This document shows, piece after piece, positions 52,867 through 61,304 of a stretch of DNA of 64,000 nucleotides. Position 1 is the stretch's first letter; each line of letters starts with the position of its first letter. The position numbers and the translations under genes were made by a program. The notes under the pieces were generated by a model. The model had not been told where the DNA came from. It made no database searches and saw only the letters and a list, made by a program, of their open reading frames with translations. The stretch comes from Paenibacillus oralis (GTDB taxonomy: Bacteria > Bacillota > Bacilli > Paenibacillales > Paenibacillaceae). The DNA lies in the NCBI RefSeq assembly GCF_003863965.1, contig NZ_RRCN01000001.1:3988304-4052303 (forward strand), in the 5' to 3' direction.

Positions 52867-55518
52867 ATGACCCATTTTACAGTTTCCGACCTTAGCGTCA
52901 ATTATCGAAAAAATCCCCTGGGAATCGACGATTTGAGGCCACGGCTCAGTTGGCGGATCAGTGCGGAAACCAGAGGCTTTGTGCAAAACGCCTATCAGGT
53001 CCAAGTGGCTTATGATCCCGATTTTGGCGCTGAAATCGTCTGGGACTCCCAAAAAGTGGAGTCGGATCGTAGTGTTCATATTGAATATCAGGGCCCTGCG
53101 TTAAAGTCACGTACCCGCTATTATTTCAGAGTGCGCGTGTGGGACCGCCAAGGGAACGTATCGGCATGGAGCGCCCCTGCTTACTGGGAAACCGCATTCC
53201 TATCGGCCGGGGAATGGCAGGCAAGCTGGATCGCGGCGCCGCCGCGCAGCGAGGAGTCGGGGGATGAACCATGCGATTATATGCGCACGGACTTTACCCT
53301 GCCGGACAACGTGGTTTCAGCGCGGGTATACGCGACCTCGCTCGGCTTGTATCGGCTGTATGTCAACGGTGTTCCGGCGGATGACACGCTGTTTGGCCCC
53401 GGCTGGACCAGCTATAACAAACGGCTACAGTATCAAACCTATGACGTGACTTCACTCCTCTCCGCAGGTGATAATGCACTGGGCTGTATTGTGGGCAACG
53501 GCTGGTATAGAGGATATTTGGCCTGGGAAGGTAAAAAGGAGCATTTCGGCAAAACGCGCGCTCTTATGATCCAGCTCTATATGACATTGTCCGACGGCTC
53601 CGAACGGATCATTGTTTCGGACGGGAACTGGCGTGTTTCATCAGGACCGCTTCGGATGTCGGAATTGTATCATGGCGAAACCTACGACGCCAGACTCGAG
53701 ATGGACGGATGGTCTTCTCCCGGATTTGCGGATCAAGATTGGGCAAAGGCGATGATTACGAATCCTCCGGAATCCGCATTGGTTGCCCAAGAAAACGAAC
53801 CGGCCAGGATTATCGAAACCATTAGGCCTATCGCTGTTGTAACAACGCCTAAAGGCGAGACTGTGCTCGATATGGGCCAGAACATGGTCGGATGGGTAAG
53901 GTTTACGGTGCGCGCCGAAGCCGGAACGGTCGTTACTTTACAGCATGCTGAGGTTTTGGACCGCGACGGGAATTTCTACACCGGAAATCTGCGCTCGGCC
54001 AAGCAGACGATCACTTATATATGCCGGGGCGGCGAAGCGGAAACATTCGAACCACACTTATCCTTCCAAGGATTTCGCTATGTGAAAGTGACCGGTGTAC
54101 CGCAAGATCAATTGCTGGAGTCATTCATCGGCTGCGTCATTCATACGGACTTGGAGCCAACTGGCAGCTTCCGCTGCTCGGATGAACTGGTGAATCAGTT
54201 GCAGCACAATATCCTTTGGGGACAGAAGGGCAATTTCCTGGATATCCCGACGGATTGCCCGCAACGTGATGAAAGATTGGGCTGGACGGGAGACGCGCAA
54301 GTCTTTATTCGCACCGCCGCTTTTAATATGAATGTCGTTCCGTTTTTTGAAAAATGGCTAAAGGATTTGGCCGCAGATCAAGAGGCGGACGGACGCGTTC
54401 CGCATGTCATTCCCGATGTGCCGATCGCCGGATACGGTTCTGCCGCTTGGGGGGACGCCGCCGTCATTTGTCCTTGGACGCTGTATCAATGTTATGGGGA
54501 TATTCGCGTCCTGGAAACGCAATACCCGAGCATGAAAGCTTGGGTCGAGTATATTCGGGCCCAAGGCGATGACGAGTTTCTGTGGAATACCGGATTTCAC
54601 TTCGGAGATTGGCTTGGCTTGGATGCCAAAGAAAACAGCTACATCGGGGCGACGCCGAAAGATTTGATCGCCACCGTGTTCTACGCCTACTCGACAGAGT
54701 TGCTGGCCAAAACCGCAGCCGTGCTAGGCAAAAATGAAGATGCGAAAGCGTATGAAGGGCTGCACGAAAATATAGTTCGGGCATTCCGCAAGGAGTTTGT
54801 CACGCCGAATGGGCGGGTGGCTTCTCCGACGCAAACCGCCTACGTATTGGCCCTCATGTTCGATTTATTGGAGGAACAGAATCGTCCTCGCACGGCCAAG
54901 ATGTTAGCCGAGCATATCGAAGAAAACGGAGTACACCTGACGACCGGGTTTGTTGGCACGCCTTATCTGTGCTTGGTACTTTCGCGGTTCGGTTATACGG
55001 AGCTGGCTTACCGGCTGGTGCTGCAGAAGGAATATCCGTCCTGGCTATATTCCGTGATCCAAGGGGCGACCACCATCTGGGAACACTGGGACGGCATCAA
55101 GCAGGACGGCTCGTTCTGGAGCGACGATATGAACTCTTACAACCATTACGCTTATGGCGCCATCGGGGATTGGCTCTATCGCGTTGTTGGCGGCATCGAT
55201 TTGCTTGAGCCGGGATACAAGAAAATACGAATCCAGCCGCAGATCGGCGAGCAGTTCTCATGGGCTGAAGCTTCTCTCGATTCCGTATACGGAACCATCA
55301 AAGTAGATTGGAGCAAACAGGATCACGGTGCGGTGAAGATGGATGTACTTATCCCTGCGAATACAACGGCGGAAGTGGTCATTCCGGCGAATCAAGGAGA
55401 CGATATTCTAGAGAATGGGGAGCGACTAGACCAAATGGCCGGACTGCTTGGGATGGAGCAAACCGCTCAAACTTATATACTTCTGCTAGGGTCCGGAAAC
55501 TACAGCTTTACGTTTTAA
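52867..55518 (+). CDS. GH78 alpha-L-rhamnosidase
   Basis: An 883-residue family 78 enzyme with no signal peptide. Domains: fibronectin-like N-terminus (about 1-110), Bac_rhamnosid N-terminal and concanavalin-like beta domains (about 120-430), the alpha/alpha barrel (about 430-790) and a C-terminal beta domain. The catalytic region DCPQRDERLGWTGDAQ is intact and contains the acidic residues known from characterised rhamnosidases. It removes alpha-linked rhamnose from glycosides or rhamnogalacturonan fragments in the cytoplasm. AAAGAGGAG precedes the ATG. It stands alone between a divergent AraC gene and a strong terminator, so it is a single-gene unit. Confidence 0.95.
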   Translation: MTHFTVSDLSVNYRKNPLGIDDLRPRLSWRISAETRGFVQNAYQVQVAYDPDFGAEIVWDSQKVESDRSVHIEYQGPALKSRTRYYFRVRVWDRQGNVSAWSAPAYWETAFLSAGEWQASWIAAPPRSEESGDEPCDYMRTDFTLPDNVVSARVYATSLGLYRLYVNGVPADDTLFGPGWTSYNKRLQYQTYDVTSLLSAGDNALGCIVGNGWYRGYLAWEGKKEHFGKTRALMIQLYMTLSDGSERIIVSDGNWRVSSGPLRMSELYHGETYDARLEMDGWSSPGFADQDWAKAMITNPPESALVAQENEPARIIETIRPIAVVTTPKGETVLDMGQNMVGWVRFTVRAEAGTVVTLQHAEVLDRDGNFYTGNLRSAKQTITYICRGGEAETFEPHLSFQGFRYVKVTGVPQDQLLESFIGCVIHTDLEPTGSFRCSDELVNQLQHNILWGQKGNFLDIPTDCPQRDERLGWTGDAQVFIRTAAFNMNVVPFFEKWLKDLAADQEADGRVPHVIPDVPIAGYGSAAWGDAAVICPWTLYQCYGDIRVLETQYPSMKAWVEYIRAQGDDEFLWNTGFHFGDWLGLDAKENSYIGATPKDLIATVFYAYSTELLAKTAAVLGKNEDAKAYEGLHENIVRAFRKEFVTPNGRVASPTQTAYVLALMFDLLEEQNRPRTAKMLAEHIEENGVHLTTGFVGTPYLCLVLSRFGYTELAYRLVLQKEYPSWLYSVIQGATTIWEHWDGIKQDGSFWSDDMNSYNHYAYGAIGDWLYRVVGGIDLLEPGYKKIRIQPQIGEQFSWAEASLDSVYGTIKVDWSKQDHGAVKMDVLIPANTTAEVVIPANQGDDILENGERLDQMAGLLGMEQTAQTYILLLGSGNYSFTF

Positions 55519-55567
55519 CACGCTCTGCTCTTGCTGGTGTTTTGTTGAAACTGCCTGGATCCTTTCG

Positions 55568-55612
55568 CCCCCCCCCCAGAATTAGCTGGCTCTGAGGGGG
55601 GGCTCTTTTTTC
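55568..55612 (+). terminator. C-run/G-run terminator after the rhamnosidase
   Basis: Ten C plus AGA pair with TCTGA plus eight G around a short loop, followed by CTCTTTTTT. The right arm overlaps the last codons of the convergent EamA gene. Confidence 0.75.
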
Positions 55613-56514
55613 GATTGCTTTTTATTGAATGCCAATAACAAAATAAGTCCGATGATACATATTACACCAATCCATTGGAAAAGCCCAAAAGGCTCTTTTA
55701 ACCAAAATACGGTTGTTAAAACGGCAGCTAGTGGTTCCAAACTACCTAGAAGGCTTGTTTCTTTTGGTGAAAGACTATGCAAACTTTCTATGTAGAACCA
55801 AAATGCTATCATTGTGCCGAATATGATTACGAATACTAAATACAAAGAGGTTTCTAGTGTCAAGTTTTTAAAGTCTATCTGCCAAGGTGGATGGATAAAA
55901 CTTAATCCGAAACCGCCGATTATCATAGCCCAACCAACTATGACGAGGGAATCGTATTGCTTCAAAAGAGGAATTGCGTACAAGGTGTAAAAAGCCAAGG
56001 CTATTCCTGATAAAATCCCCCAGACTATTGCGATTTTCGGCACGGACAGTTGCGAAATGGAGCCGTTTGTTAATAAGAAAAAACAACCAACTAAAGCAAG
56101 GATAATAGCTGACAAATCCTTTTGTGTTAAGACAAGGTGTTTTCGTAGAATTAAATAAATGGTAATCATTATAGGGGCTAAATACTGTAGTAGCGTTGCA
56201 ACAGCAGCATTACCACTTTTGATCGATGCCATATACGTATATTGCACCGAAAGCATACCAACCAAACCGAAGACAATGAGTTGAAAAGCGCTCCTTTTAT
56301 TTTTCCATACATCCCATATTTGCGAAGGGTATTTTATAAAAAATTGAACGGTCAAGAGTAAAACACCAGCTATGAGCAAACGTACTGTTACAAGCCAATT
56401 TAAATCGAGTGTGAATTGTTGAAAAAGTTTTTTTGAAACGGTGCCACTAATTCCCCAAAATATAGCTCCTGTGATAACAAGAAATAATCCTGTTCTTCTA
56501 GCTGAATTACTCAT
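55582..56514 (-). CDS. EamA/DMT-family transporter
   Basis: A 310-residue protein with ten predicted membrane segments in two EamA repeats (first repeat from [20 protein letters not shown], second from [20 protein letters not shown]). Such carriers export small metabolites, often amino acids or drugs. GGTGG lies before the ATG at 56514. It is divergent from an AraC gene and both are clearly richer in A and T than the surrounding sugar genes, which suggests joint transfer. Its last codons form part of the terminator of the convergent rhamnosidase gene. Confidence 0.92.
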   Translation of the reverse strand: MSNSARRTGLFLVITGAIFWGISGTVSKKLFQQFTLDLNWLVTVRLLIAGVLLLTVQFFIKYPSQIWDVWKNKRSAFQLIVFGLVGMLSVQYTYMASIKSGNAAVATLLQYLAPIMITIYLILRKHLVLTQKDLSAIILALVGCFFLLTNGSISQLSVPKIAIVWGILSGIALAFYTLYAIPLLKQYDSLVIVGWAMIIGGFGLSFIHPPWQIDFKNLTLETSLYLVFVIIFGTMIAFWFYIESLHSLSPKETSLLGSLEPLAAVLTTVFWLKEPFGLFQWIGVICIIGLILLLAFNKKQSKKEPPLRAS

Positions 56515-56623
56515 GTATACTTACCACCTTGAAATATAATAATAGTGTTATAATAGGTGAAAAATCTTATTAATTATACATATATATGATATTAAAATAT
56601 AAATATATTGAGGGTATGATGAT

Positions 56624-57544
56624 TTGCAAATGAAAAATTTTATGATTGACCAAAACTTAAAAGAACTAACTGAGCATCGAACGGTCGTACTACCGGTTGC
56701 ATGTTACGAAACAACGATTAACCAAAATATACATGGATATATACAACTTCATTGGCATGATGAGATTCAATTTGTTCTTATTTTAAAAGGGGAGGCAATC
56801 TTTCAAATAAATGAAGATAACCTAATAGTACGGCAAGGTGATGGGATATTTATAAATAGTGGTTGCCTGCACATGGCGAAGGATAAGAATGAATCGGGGT
56901 GCGTCTATATCTGTTTAAATGTTTCTCCTCATTTCATTTTACCGCAAGAGCTTTACACAACCTATGTAATCCCTTATATTAAGGCGACTAATTTACCTTA
57001 TTTATACATAGATCCTAATGAGCCTTGGGGGAAAAATATTTTAGATGCCCTTTTGAAAATTAACCAATGTATTCAACAAAAATCGCCATATTTTGAAATT
57101 GATATCACGATGCATTTAACTTTAATTTGGAAAAGCTTAATCATTAATGGATTTCAATTAGAATACGACCAGATGGAAATGATAAAGAATCATCGGATCA
57201 AGCAAATGTTAAATTGGATATATTTACATTACACTGAAAAAATCACACTAGATGATATTGCAAGAGCTGGTCAATTGAGCCGTTCTGAATGCTGTCGATA
57301 TTTCAAACGAATGTTAAAGATAACCCCGTTAAATTATGTAATGGATTATCGAATTCAAAAAAGTTTAGTCTTACTGCAACAATCAGAAACTAATGTTACA
57401 GAAGTTGCCTATAAGGTAGGGTTTAACAGTACGAGCTATTTTATAGAAAGATTCAGAAAGGCGATGAATATGACACCTTTGGCCTACAAAAAATTAACTA
57501 CGCAAACTCCCAATTCTGTTGTAGGTGCGAATTTATTAAAATAA
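56624..57544 (+). CDS. AraC-family regulator paired with the EamA transporter
   Basis: A 306-residue regulator with an N-terminal cupin (LHWHDEIQFVLILKGEAIFQ) and a C-terminal AraC domain (LDDIARAGQLSRSECCRYFK, VTEVAYKVGFNSTSYFIERF). TTG 56624 fits GAGGG nine bases upstream; ATG 56630 is possible but spaced wider. This arrangement of an AraC gene divergent from an EamA carrier is common, and the regulator probably controls the carrier. The 109-base AT-rich spacer holds both promoters, though no element is clear enough to name. Confidence 0.9.
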   Translation: MQMKNFMIDQNLKELTEHRTVVLPVACYETTINQNIHGYIQLHWHDEIQFVLILKGEAIFQINEDNLIVRQGDGIFINSGCLHMAKDKNESGCVYICLNVSPHFILPQELYTTYVIPYIKATNLPYLYIDPNEPWGKNILDALLKINQCIQQKSPYFEIDITMHLTLIWKSLIINGFQLEYDQMEMIKNHRIKQMLNWIYLHYTEKITLDDIARAGQLSRSECCRYFKRMLKITPLNYVMDYRIQKSLVLLQQSETNVTEVAYKVGFNSTSYFIERFRKAMNMTPLAYKKLTTQTPNSVVGANLLK

Positions 57545-57553
57545 ATATTCTAG

Positions 57554-57672
57554 TGGAGAAATGCCTGCAGCATGGATAACCGCCTTAACCGTTCCCTTGG
57601 CTGATGCATAATTTGCCAGCTGCACGGTGCTTTCAGAATCGGTAATATCACAGGCAAAGTCTTCAGCCGCGA
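57554..57672 (-). pseudogene. Scrap of a short-chain dehydrogenase
   Basis: Read on the minus strand, about 39 codons encode FACDITDSESTVQLANYASA and then VKAVIHAAGIS, matching the region from the acidic cofactor-binding residues to the NAG-type motif (here HAAG) of short-chain dehydrogenases. Everything else of the gene is missing. It lies head to head with the truncated chemotaxis receptor gene, so this junction looks like a deletion scar. Confidence 0.65.
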
Positions 57673-57673
57673 T

Positions 57674-58423
57674 ATGAATTTTCTAAGCTCGGAAACGGCG
57701 TCCTCTAGTTTCTTGATTGTTCGGACAGCTAAGAATTTTAGGATAACATTAATTTATGTACTTATAATAGTCGGCTTTAGTCTAATGAACTATTATTCCA
57801 GCGGCCTCAGTCTCGAAGAAATTGTTAGCGGTCAGTACATGGATTTACTGATTTATGGATTGTTCATTTTTGTAGCCAGAATGAATGATAAACTATATTT
57901 GGAAGCCGATAGACATACGGATGAAGCGACTGGTGTCGATGCCAAAGTTGAGTCTATGCTAGTTGAAATTCATAACGCCATAGGTAGGCTTACAAGATTC
58001 AGTGAGAGGCTGCGAGAAGGGGCATTATCTATAGAAGTAACGATGGGCTTCCAGGAAATTACTAAAGGTGTCGAGGCACAAGCAGTTGGGATCGCTGTCA
58101 TTGATGAAAATGACTCCAAAACCAACAAGGAAATCGCAGAAGTTTCAAATTACGCAACGCGAATGCTGGATCGCTATGTGCAGACGGCTGAATCCTCCGA
58201 ACAGGGTCGAAAGCATGTAGACCAACTGGCCAATGAAATGATCAAAATTGACTCTGATATGGTGAATCTTGTGATATCCATGGCTGAGATGAACCGGCAA
58301 AGTGAGCAGATTGAAGGAATGCTCTCAACAATTCGGGATATTGCCGACCAGACAAACCTGTTAGCTATGAACGCCGCCATAGAAGGGGGAGAAAGGACGG
58401 GGCGGAGGTGTCTAATGAAGTGA
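57674..58423 (+). pseudogene. Truncated methyl-accepting chemotaxis protein
   Basis: A 249-codon frame. The N-terminus holds two hydrophobic segments (about 26-45 and 55-72) with no real extracellular domain between them. A coiled-coil signalling region follows and reaches the hairpin-tip motif IRDIADQTNLLAMNAAIEG near residue 225, then goes off frame and stops within 12 codons. The remaining half of the signalling hairpin, needed for CheA/CheW coupling and return to the membrane, is missing. It starts at a weak site right at the dehydrogenase scrap and is closed by a strong terminator. Confidence 0.75.
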
Positions 58424-58454
58424 AGAACCAGACGATTCAAGCTTATCTTTGTGA

Positions 58455-58504
58455 AAAATATATCAGGTCGTCCTTAAAGCGGGAACACCTGATATATTTT
58501 TATT
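58455..58504. terminator. Strong terminator between convergent genes
   Basis: AAAATATATCAGGT (58455-58468) pairs perfectly with ACCTGATATATTTT (58487-58500), followed by TTATTT. It can serve both strands. Confidence 0.8.
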
Positions 58505-58541
58505 TCATTTCGTCTTCAATGAAGGTTCGGAGAAACGAAGT

Positions 58542-59834
58542 TTATTTACCACGGTTCCGATACTGATTTGGTGTGATTCCAACGTGCTTCTTGAACACTT
58601 TTACGAAATGAGCTTGATCGTAGAAGGTGAGCCGTGCACCAATGCTTAAGAGTGTATCGTAAGTATGATCAAGCAGTCGTTTGGCTTCTTCAACTCGTTC
58701 ACGCTGGATGTAGTTTGTTAAAGTCAGTCCTGTCTCATGCTTGAACCTTTTGGACAAATAATGTGGATTGAGACCGGAAATGTTTGAAAGCTGCTCAAAA
58801 TCAATCTTATCGTAAAGATGCAAATAAATATATTCCATGCTGAGTCGGACTGCTTTAGATACACTGCTCTTCCGAAATTGATTCACTCGGACTGCAAAGT
58901 CGACAATCGCTCCAATGATGGCGGCACTTACTTTCGAAAGATCATTTAACTCTTCAATATGTTGGATATGCAGAGAGCATAACACTGATGCTAATTCCTC
59001 ATTCAACCCTCCTTCAATGGCAGCACGGCTGGCCATTGTAATGCCACCGATAGCAAGGTTCTTTACATTTCGTAGATAGGTGCTACGGGATAATCCTTCG
59101 AACTGAATGGGTCCATTTGTTACCTTGGCAAGTTGCCGCATTAATTCATTGGAGTCACCTAATCTGATATAGTCAAGCATTTGGCTTATAGAGTTATTTC
59201 CTTCCTGATAAAGAAAAAATTCACGATGACGAGCAATTTCCAGTTCATTTTCTTTCTGACGCTGGGCAAATACTGATTGAAAACTGGATTGAAAAACATC
59301 GGCAATTTCTATGGCTTCCTGATTAATCAGCCAATGTGCTGTCACACAAACATGAAGAAAGCGGTGACGGTTTTGCACAGTAAGGCCTTGCCAATAAGTG
59401 TGATACTGCGCAAGCTCAACGTTCGAAATAGCGTTTTCAACAAGAATTTGGGCATACCAATCATCATTCATTTTATGTTGGATTGTCGGTCCTATAATAA
59501 TCACGGAATTCTGTTGTTCGTCATGGTTAACCGGAATAACTGCAAACTGCTCCATAAAGTCGTTCTCATGTATACTCGGTGTGTGCATTCCTTTTCCTTT
59601 ATATTCCTGAAAGACTGTATGATAAAGCTGATAAGGATCGGTGTAACATGGATGGCTGGGCAAACCAGCATTCCAGAATAGCCCTTCTGAAAAATGCGCT
59701 TTTGTTTTGAGAAATACCGGTATTTGCAGTATTTCGCAAAGTAGTTGACATAAATAAGACAAGCTTGGCATTTCTCCATTTTTGAACATATAAATCAGCT
59801 CGATTCTGTACAATAGTTTCTTATATTGTACCAA
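58542..59834 (-). CDS. AraC-family regulator with long N-terminal sensing region
   Basis: A protein of up to 430 residues. Only the last 100 or so are the AraC domain (FEQLSNISGLNPHYLSKRFK, LLSIGARLTFYDQAHFVKVF). The first 300 are not a cupin; they resemble the large sensing regions of regulators in Firmicutes that may bind sugars or peptides, and no family is claimed. TTG 59834 opens the frame without a ribosome site; ATG 59789 (MFKNGEMPSLSYL) is an equally possible start. It is divergent from the GPH symporter and the large hydrolase, which it probably controls. Confidence 0.87.
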   Translation of the reverse strand: MVQYKKLLYRIELIYMFKNGEMPSLSYLCQLLCEILQIPVFLKTKAHFSEGLFWNAGLPSHPCYTDPYQLYHTVFQEYKGKGMHTPSIHENDFMEQFAVIPVNHDEQQNSVIIIGPTIQHKMNDDWYAQILVENAISNVELAQYHTYWQGLTVQNRHRFLHVCVTAHWLINQEAIEIADVFQSSFQSVFAQRQKENELEIARHREFFLYQEGNNSISQMLDYIRLGDSNELMRQLAKVTNGPIQFEGLSRSTYLRNVKNLAIGGITMASRAAIEGGLNEELASVLCSLHIQHIEELNDLSKVSAAIIGAIVDFAVRVNQFRKSSVSKAVRLSMEYIYLHLYDKIDFEQLSNISGLNPHYLSKRFKHETGLTLTNYIQRERVEEAKRLLDHTYDTLLSIGARLTFYDQAHFVKVFKKHVGITPNQYRNRGK

Positions 59835-59865
59835 AGAAAGCGTTTAATGTATGTAATAATATCGC

Positions 59866-59879
59866 TGTAAGTGCTTACA
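59866..59879 (+). promoter_or_regulatory. Strong cre-like site before the second GPH symporter
   Basis: TGTAAGTGCTTACA differs from the palindromic cre TGTAAGCGCTTACA at one base. It lies about 25 bases before the symporter ATG, and a weaker similar sequence (AGAAAGCGTTTAAT) lies near the regulator start at 59834. Confidence 0.6.
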
Positions 59880-59904
59880 TGAGTATGGAAATGGAGGGGA
59901 ATCG

Positions 59905-61281
59905 ATGGAAGAGCAACGCAAATTAAAGTTAGGAGAGAAGCTTGCACTTGTCATTGGTAATGGACCGACAACATTCCATTATCAAATTGTTCAAATGTAC
60001 TTGTTGTTTTTTTACACGGATTTCATGAACCTAAATCCAGCGTTTGTAGCTTCATTGTTTTTGGTTGTTCGCGTTGTAAACGCTTTAGCAACACCATTTT
60101 TCGGGGCGTTGTTGGACAGGATTAAACTGCCGTGGGGTAAGTATACACCGTGGTTTATCATTCTTGGAGTTCCTTTTGGCTTCTTGGGCTGGTTAACCTT
60201 TACTGTACCTGATTTAAGTGATAACGGTAAAATCCTCTATGCCGTAGTAACCTATGCGGTATATAGTATATTTTCCGCAATAGTTGGAATCCCAAATAGT
60301 GCTGTTATACCGGCTGTGACTAAACGTATTGATGAACGTTTATCAGTTGCGCAATTAGGATTCCTGTTCACCATGCTCAGTGCCCTGATTGTTCAAGTTG
60401 GCACGGTACCTTTGTATAAAGCATTGGGCGGGGGAGATGACGCAAAGGGCTTCTCGCTCCTAATGGCAGCGGCAGGAGTAATTACCGTCGCAATTGCTAT
60501 CATCCAGTGGGTGCAGGTGAAGGAAAGATACCTTCCAGACATCAGGAAGGAAGCAGTTCAGCCATCCTATAAACAGATGCTTACAGCTACCTTCTCAAAT
60601 AAACCCGCTGTAATTATCTATTTGTATCTTTTCGGGGGAGCATTATCTTCAGGAATTCGCTCAGGGATTCAAATCCATTTCTACAAGTATTTCTTCGATA
60701 ACGAAAGTCTAATGTCACTCATGGGAATTATCTTGTTGGTACCGTCACTGCTCGGAGTAATCTTTAGTCAACCGGTTGTAAAACACTTTGGATTTAAGAA
60801 GGTAGTTTTATTCAATATCATTTACGGTTTGGTAACATGCCCTGTCTTTTTGTTCATTCCGGCCAATAACACAGGACTTATAATTCATATAGCTGTATCT
60901 GTACTTGGCTCTTTGATCGGCGGGTTTGGAACCGCTGCTCAAGGCGCGCTGATGCCGGCCGCCATTGATTATACCGAATGGAAGACTGGTCTTAATCTGA
61001 ATGCATTTATGAGTTCATTCGGCGGCTTTATCCAGACTTTTGCAACCGCTATTTCCGGTACAATCGCTGCAGGCGCACTTAGTGTAATCGGATACGTGCC
61101 GGGAGTTGAACAAAGTAGTGGTACCCTTTTAGGGTTGCGCGTATTAGTCGGGGTGTTGCCGGCAGTGTTTGGGTCGGTCGCTATATGTATCGCATGGTTC
61201 GACCTGACGGAAGAAAAGCAATCTCGAATTGCCAAAGAATTAGCTGATAGACGTAATGGCAACAATACCGTTACTCCATAA
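59905..61281 (+). CDS. GPH-family sugar symporter (second copy)
   Basis: A 458-residue GPH carrier with about twelve membrane segments, a paralog of the one at 19149. Shared features include FHYQIVQMYLLFFYTDFMNL, GALLDRIKLPWGKYTPW and PAAIDYTEWKTG. GGAGGGG precedes the ATG. It imports a small glycoside together with a cation. The next gene, 23 bases on, encodes a serine-hydrolase-like protein, so the imported compound may be an ester-bearing sugar. A strong cre-like site upstream implies glucose repression. Confidence 0.93.
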   Translation: MEEQRKLKLGEKLALVIGNGPTTFHYQIVQMYLLFFYTDFMNLNPAFVASLFLVVRVVNALATPFFGALLDRIKLPWGKYTPWFIILGVPFGFLGWLTFTVPDLSDNGKILYAVVTYAVYSIFSAIVGIPNSAVIPAVTKRIDERLSVAQLGFLFTMLSALIVQVGTVPLYKALGGGDDAKGFSLLMAAAGVITVAIAIIQWVQVKERYLPDIRKEAVQPSYKQMLTATFSNKPAVIIYLYLFGGALSSGIRSGIQIHFYKYFFDNESLMSLMGIILLVPSLLGVIFSQPVVKHFGFKKVVLFNIIYGLVTCPVFLFIPANNTGLIIHIAVSVLGSLIGGFGTAAQGALMPAAIDYTEWKTGLNLNAFMSSFGGFIQTFATAISGTIAAGALSVIGYVPGVEQSSGTLLGLRVLVGVLPAVFGSVAICIAWFDLTEEKQSRIAKELADRRNGNNTVTP

Positions 61282-61304
61282 ATATTAATTGAGGAGGTTA
61301 TTGC

